A DNA stretch of 64,000 bases, from positions 2,215,501-2,279,500 of the forward strand of contig NZ_CP035310.1 in NCBI RefSeq assembly GCF_004114695.1, written 5' to 3'. The stretch is from Erythrobacter sp. HKB08. GTDB lineage: Bacteria; Pseudomonadota; Alphaproteobacteria; Sphingomonadales; Sphingomonadaceae. The notes beneath the pieces are model-generated. The model saw only the letters and a program-made list of their open reading frames with translations. It was not told the origin of the DNA and ran no database searches. Both the position numbers and the translations under genes were made by a program. Positions 61,011-64,000 of the stretch are shown here, one piece after another. Position 1 is the first letter of the stretch. Each line of letters begins with the position of its first letter.

Positions 61011-61589
61011 TCACGCCGCTTCCTTTTCTGCGGCTTGCTCAGCCGGGAACGGGAAACCGAACAGGCGAAGCAGCTCGCGCGCTTCCTCGTCGGTCTTCGC
61101 GGTGGTGGTGACGATGATGTCCATGCCGCGCACCTTCTCGATCTTGTCGTAGCTGATCTCCGGGAAGATGATCTGCTCCTTGAGACCCATCGCGTAGTTG
61201 CCACGACCGTCGAACGACTTGGCGTTCAGGCCGCGGAAGTCGCGGATGCGGGGCATGGCGATGGTCACCAGGCGGTCGACGAATTCGAACATGCGGTCGC
61301 GGCGCAGGGTAACCTTGCAACCGATCGGCATGCCTTCACGCAGCTTGAACTGCGCAATCGACTTCTTCGCCTTGGTGATGACCGGCTTCTGGCCGGCGAT
61401 CAGCGCCATTTCTTCAGCGGCAACCTGAACCTTCTTCTTGTCCTGGCTGGCTTCGCCCACGCCCATGTTGAGCGTGATCTTTTCCAGCTTCGGAACTTCC
61501 ATGCGGTTCTTGTAGCCGAACTTCTCGGTCATCGCCTTGACGATCTCGTCGTCGTAGCGCTTCTTCATGCGAGGCGTGTAATCAGCCAT
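61011..61589 (-). CDS. rplE: 50S ribosomal protein L5
   Basis: A 192-residue 5S-rRNA-binding protein: [32 protein letters not shown] and [16 protein letters not shown] are diagnostic. First eight bases overlap the end of rplX. Confidence 0.98.
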   Translation of the reverse strand: MADYTPRMKKRYDDEIVKAMTEKFGYKNRMEVPKLEKITLNMGVGEASQDKKKVQVAAEEMALIAGQKPVITKAKKSIAQFKLREGMPIGCKVTLRRDRMFEFVDRLVTIAMPRIRDFRGLNAKSFDGRGNYAMGLKEQIIFPEISYDKIEKVRGMDIIVTTTAKTDEEARELLRLFGFPFPAEQAAEKEAA

Positions 61590-61902
61590 CGATGGTCTCC
61601 CCGGATTTCACGGCGACACGGACCTTCTTGCCGTCCTTCTCTTCGAAGCGGACACGGGTCGGCTTGCCGTCCTTGGGATCAGCCACGGCCACCTTCGAGA
61701 TGTGCATCGGCGCTTCGAAGCGATCGATGCCACCCTGCGGGTTGGTCTGGCTCGGCTTGCGGTGACGGGTTGCGACATTCATGCCTTCGACCACGACCTT
61801 GGCTTCCTTCGGGAGAACCTTGGTCACGGTGCCGGTCTTGCCCTTGTCCTTGCCGGACAGGACGACGACGCTGTCACCCTTCTTGATTTTCGCGGCAGCC
61901 AT
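61582..61902 (-). CDS. rplX: 50S ribosomal protein L24
   Basis: A 106-residue assembly initiator with the KOW motif ([20 protein letters not shown]) and the [19 protein letters not shown] segment. One-base overlap with rplN, eight-base overlap with rplE. Confidence 0.98.
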   Translation of the reverse strand: MAAAKIKKGDSVVVLSGKDKGKTGTVTKVLPKEAKVVVEGMNVATRHRKPSQTNPQGGIDRFEAPMHISKVAVADPKDGKPTRVRFEEKDGKKVRVAVKSGETIDG

Positions 61903-62270
61903 CAGAGCACCTCCGGAGCGAGCGAAATGATCTTCATGAAGCCGCGACCGCGCAGTTCGCGCACGACCGGGCCAAAGATACGCGTGCCGATCGGCTCTTC
62001 GCTCTTGTTGACCAGGACAGCGGCGTTGCTGTCGAAGCGGATCACGCTGCCATCGGGACGACGAACGTCCTTCTTGGTACGCACGATCACCGCACGGTGC
62101 ACGTCGCCCTTCTTGACGCGTGCACGCGGCTGGGCTTCCTTCACGGAAACCACGATCACGTCGCCAACGGAAGCAGTCCGGCGCTTAGAGCCACCCAGTA
62201 CCTTGATGCACTGGACGCGCTTTGCGCCGCTGTTGTCCGCGACGTCGAGATTGGATTGCATCTGGATCAT
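61902..62270 (-). CDS. rplN: 50S ribosomal protein L14
   Basis: A 122-residue protein: [22 protein letters not shown] and [25 protein letters not shown] are near-universal L14 ends. Confidence 0.99.
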   Translation of the reverse strand: MIQMQSNLDVADNSGAKRVQCIKVLGGSKRRTASVGDVIVVSVKEAQPRARVKKGDVHRAVIVRTKKDVRRPDGSVIRFDSNAAVLVNKSEEPIGTRIFGPVVRELRGRGFMKIISLAPEVL

Positions 62271-62332
62271 AGATCCGGTTCCTTCTCACTGGCTTGCCGG
62301 TACGAGTCCGGCAGTTCCTAACGTCTAAAGTC

Positions 62333-62623
62333 TCAGTTACCCGCGGCTTCCACGTCGAGGTCGGCTTCAACAGCCACGCCCTTCGACGCCTGCACACGGT
62401 CGATGACGGTCCACGTCTTCGTCTTGGAGATCGGTTTGGTCTCCTCGATGCGGACGGTATCGCCAACGTTGTATTCGTTCTTCTCGTCGTGCGCGTGATA
62501 GTTCTTCGAGCGACGGATGATCTTCCCGTAAAGCGGGTGCTTCACCTTGCGCTCGACCTTCACGGTCACGGTCTTGTCGGTCTTGTCGGAGGTGACGGTC
62601 CCGATGAGGATACGCTTCGGCAT
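62333..62623 (-). CDS. rpsQ: 30S ribosomal protein S17
   Basis: A 96-residue OB-fold protein: [43 protein letters not shown] and [17 protein letters not shown] are diagnostic; a short acidic tail follows. Confidence 0.98.
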   Translation of the reverse strand: MPKRILIGTVTSDKTDKTVTVKVERKVKHPLYGKIIRRSKNYHAHDEKNEYNVGDTVRIEETKPISKTKTWTVIDRVQASKGVAVEADLDVEAAGN

Positions 62624-62633
62624 CGTTAGCTCC

Positions 62634-62840
62634 TTAAGCCTTGGCCGAAGCCGCTGCGCGTTCGGTCTGCAGAGTCTTGATCTGCGCGATCGTGCGGCGG
62701 ACTTCCTTGATCCGCGCAGGGGCTTCCAACTGGTTGGTCGCCGCCTGGAAGCGGAGGTTGAACTGCTCGCGCTTCAGCTCGGTGAGCTGCTCTGCGAGCT
62801 GGTCGTCGGACTTGGTGCGAAGGTCTTCGATCTTGGACAT
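62634..62840 (-). CDS. rpmC: 50S ribosomal protein L29
   Basis: A 68-residue helical protein near the exit tunnel: [21 protein letters not shown] and [10 protein letters not shown] are diagnostic. Three bases after rplP. Confidence 0.98.
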   Translation of the reverse strand: MSKIEDLRTKSDDQLAEQLTELKREQFNLRFQAATNQLEAPARIKEVRRTIAQIKTLQTERAAASAKA

Positions 62841-62843
62841 CGT

Positions 62844-63275
62844 TTAGCCCTCCAGGTGCGAGGTGTCGCCGAAACGGGCAACGACCTTCGTCTTGATCGG
62901 AAGCTTCATCGCCGCACGCTCGAAAGCGGTTGCAGCGAGCGGACCGGGGACGCCGTCGAGTTCGAACAGGATGCGACCCGGCTTGACGCGGGCAGCCCAG
63001 TATTCGACCGAACCCTTACCTTTACCCTGACGGACTTCGGCAGGCTTCTTCGACACCGGCACATCCGGGAACACGCGGATCCAGAGACGACCCTGACGCT
63101 TGATGTGACGCGTGATCGCACGGCGAGCCGCCTCGATCTGGCGCGCGGTGATCCGCTCCGGCTCGAGGGCCTTGAGACCGTAAGAGCCGAAGTTCAGCGT
63201 GGTGCCGCCCTTCGCGTCGCCCTTGATCTTGCCCTTGAAGGCCTTGCGGTACTTGGTTTTCTTCGGTTGCAGCAT
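62844..63275 (-). CDS. rplP: 50S ribosomal protein L16
   Basis: A 143-residue protein at the A-site tRNA elbow: [39 protein letters not shown] and the [20 protein letters not shown] loop are diagnostic. Confidence 0.99.
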   Translation of the reverse strand: MLQPKKTKYRKAFKGKIKGDAKGGTTLNFGSYGLKALEPERITARQIEAARRAITRHIKRQGRLWIRVFPDVPVSKKPAEVRQGKGKGSVEYWAARVKPGRILFELDGVPGPLAATAFERAAMKLPIKTKVVARFGDTSHLEG

Positions 63276-63296
63276 TTTCTCTTACCTATCCTGCAA

Positions 63297-63992
63297 TCAG
63301 CGCGCCGGACGGACGCCCGAGGTCTGGGCTTCCATCATGAGACGGTCCTGCGCGGTCGGATCGTGAGCGAGGATTTCGCCCTTGAAGATCCAGACCTTGA
63401 TGCCGATGATGCCGTATGCGGTCAGCGCTTCGGCTTCTGCATAGTCGACATTGGCGCGCAGCGTGTGCAGCGGAACGCGACCTTCGCGATACCACTCGAC
63501 GCGGGCGATTTCAGCGCCGCCGAGACGGCCACCGCAGACGATCTTGATGCCTTCGGCGCCAAGGCGAAGGGCCGACTGAACGGCGCGCTTCATCGCACGG
63601 CGGAACGCGACACGGCGGATCAGCTGGTCGGCGACACCCTGGGCGACGAGCTTCGCGTCGATTTCCGGCTTGCGGATCTCGACGATGTTCAGCTTCACTT
63701 CGCTTTCGGTCATGGTCGACAGCTTCGAACGCAGCTTTTCGATGTCTGCGCCCTTCTTGCCGATGATGACACCCGGGCGAGCCGCGTAGATCGAGATGCG
63801 GCAAAGCTTCGCCGGACGCTCGATCACGACCTTCGAGATCGCAGCCTGCGGCACGTTCTCGAGGATGTACTTGCGGATCTCGATGTCTTCCTTGAGCAGC
63901 TTCGCGTAGTCACGCCCTTCGGCGTACCAGCGGCTGTCCCAGGTACGGTTGATCTGCAGGCGCAGACCGATCGGATTGCTCTTCTGGCCCAT
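63297..63992 (-). CDS. rpsC: 30S ribosomal protein S3
   Basis: A 231-residue protein at the mRNA entry channel: [24 protein letters not shown]-domain motif [17 protein letters not shown] and [21 protein letters not shown]. Complete; begins eight bases from the window end. Confidence 0.99.
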   Translation of the reverse strand: MGQKSNPIGLRLQINRTWDSRWYAEGRDYAKLLKEDIEIRKYILENVPQAAISKVVIERPAKLCRISIYAARPGVIIGKKGADIEKLRSKLSTMTESEVKLNIVEIRKPEIDAKLVAQGVADQLIRRVAFRRAMKRAVQSALRLGAEGIKIVCGGRLGGAEIARVEWYREGRVPLHTLRANVDYAEAEALTAYGIIGIKVWIFKGEILAHDPTAQDRLMMEAQTSGVRPAR

Positions 63993-63993
63993 C

Positions 63994-64000
63994 TTACGCC
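63994..64000 (-). CDS. rplV: last codon and stop of the gene upstream of rpsC, rplV by synteny
   Basis: Only a TAA stop (63996-63994) preceded by an Ala codon is inside the window, one base before the rpsC start codon. The S10 operon order (rplV-rpsC) makes L22 the expected gene; the sequence itself is too short to show it. Confidence 0.4.

Overview
The window is chromosomal DNA from an alphaproteobacterium, most likely order Sphingomonadales and family Erythrobacteraceae. The basis is the high GC content, the protein sequences (argG, sucABD, lpdA, rpoA, ribosomal proteins), a GTTC-N7-GTTC LexA box of alphaproteobacterial type, and many secreted peptidases and serine hydrolases typical of marine sphingomonads. 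Nearly all of it is dense core genome. I see no tRNA, rRNA, CRISPR array or insertion sequence.

Layout. 1-4613 (+): a tightly overlapping run of rlmN (5' end outside the window), a SAM methyltransferase, a MOSC protein, an SDR reductase, a cytochrome b and a Tat-exported molybdopterin oxidoreductase. 4614-7836: a DUF1801 protein, cyclopropane-fatty-acid synthase and a membrane acyltransferase. 7992-12318: argG, an unusually long intergenic region that may encode a structured RNA, rlpA, a 2OG-Fe(II) oxygenase-like protein, a small exported protein and an HTH protein. 12319-14610: an AT-richer two-gene island, a YwgA-like protein plus a SAMHD1-like HD phosphohydrolase. 14607-17547: uvrA with a LexA box. 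17702-21219: a possible minus-strand small RNA, a T4-type lysozyme and an M3 peptidase lipoprotein.

21239-26320 (-) is a vitamin B12 uptake operon: cobalamin riboswitch, btuB, btuF, btuC, btuD and an uncharacterised 96-residue protein. The signal peptide of btuF appears to be encoded by a palindromic repeat, and a second copy of that repeat lies between sucB and lpdA. 26512-30158 holds a cell wall hydrolase, a small conserved protein and a GGDEF-EAL c-di-GMP enzyme. 30446-38026 is the TCA-cycle block mdh-sucD-sucA-sucB-lpdA, without sucC. 38026-50446 is a mixed stretch of membrane proteins, secreted serine hydrolases, an amidase, a prolyl oligopeptidase, two related RY-rich exported proteins and a saccharopine-dehydrogenase-like/DUF4166 pair.

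50601-64000 (-) is the S10/spc/alpha ribosomal supercluster from rpsC to rplQ, with secY, adk and rpoA. It is interrupted between adk and rpsM by an SRPBCC-like exported protein and NADP-type glutamate dehydrogenase, and the alpha part has its own strong promoter. Several intercistronic hairpins in this cluster fold better in the sense transcript than on the opposite strand, which suggests tuning of expression within the operon. The least ordinary pieces are the YwgA-HD island, the two unexplained intergenic regions with terminator-like hairpins, and the repeat-derived signal peptide.
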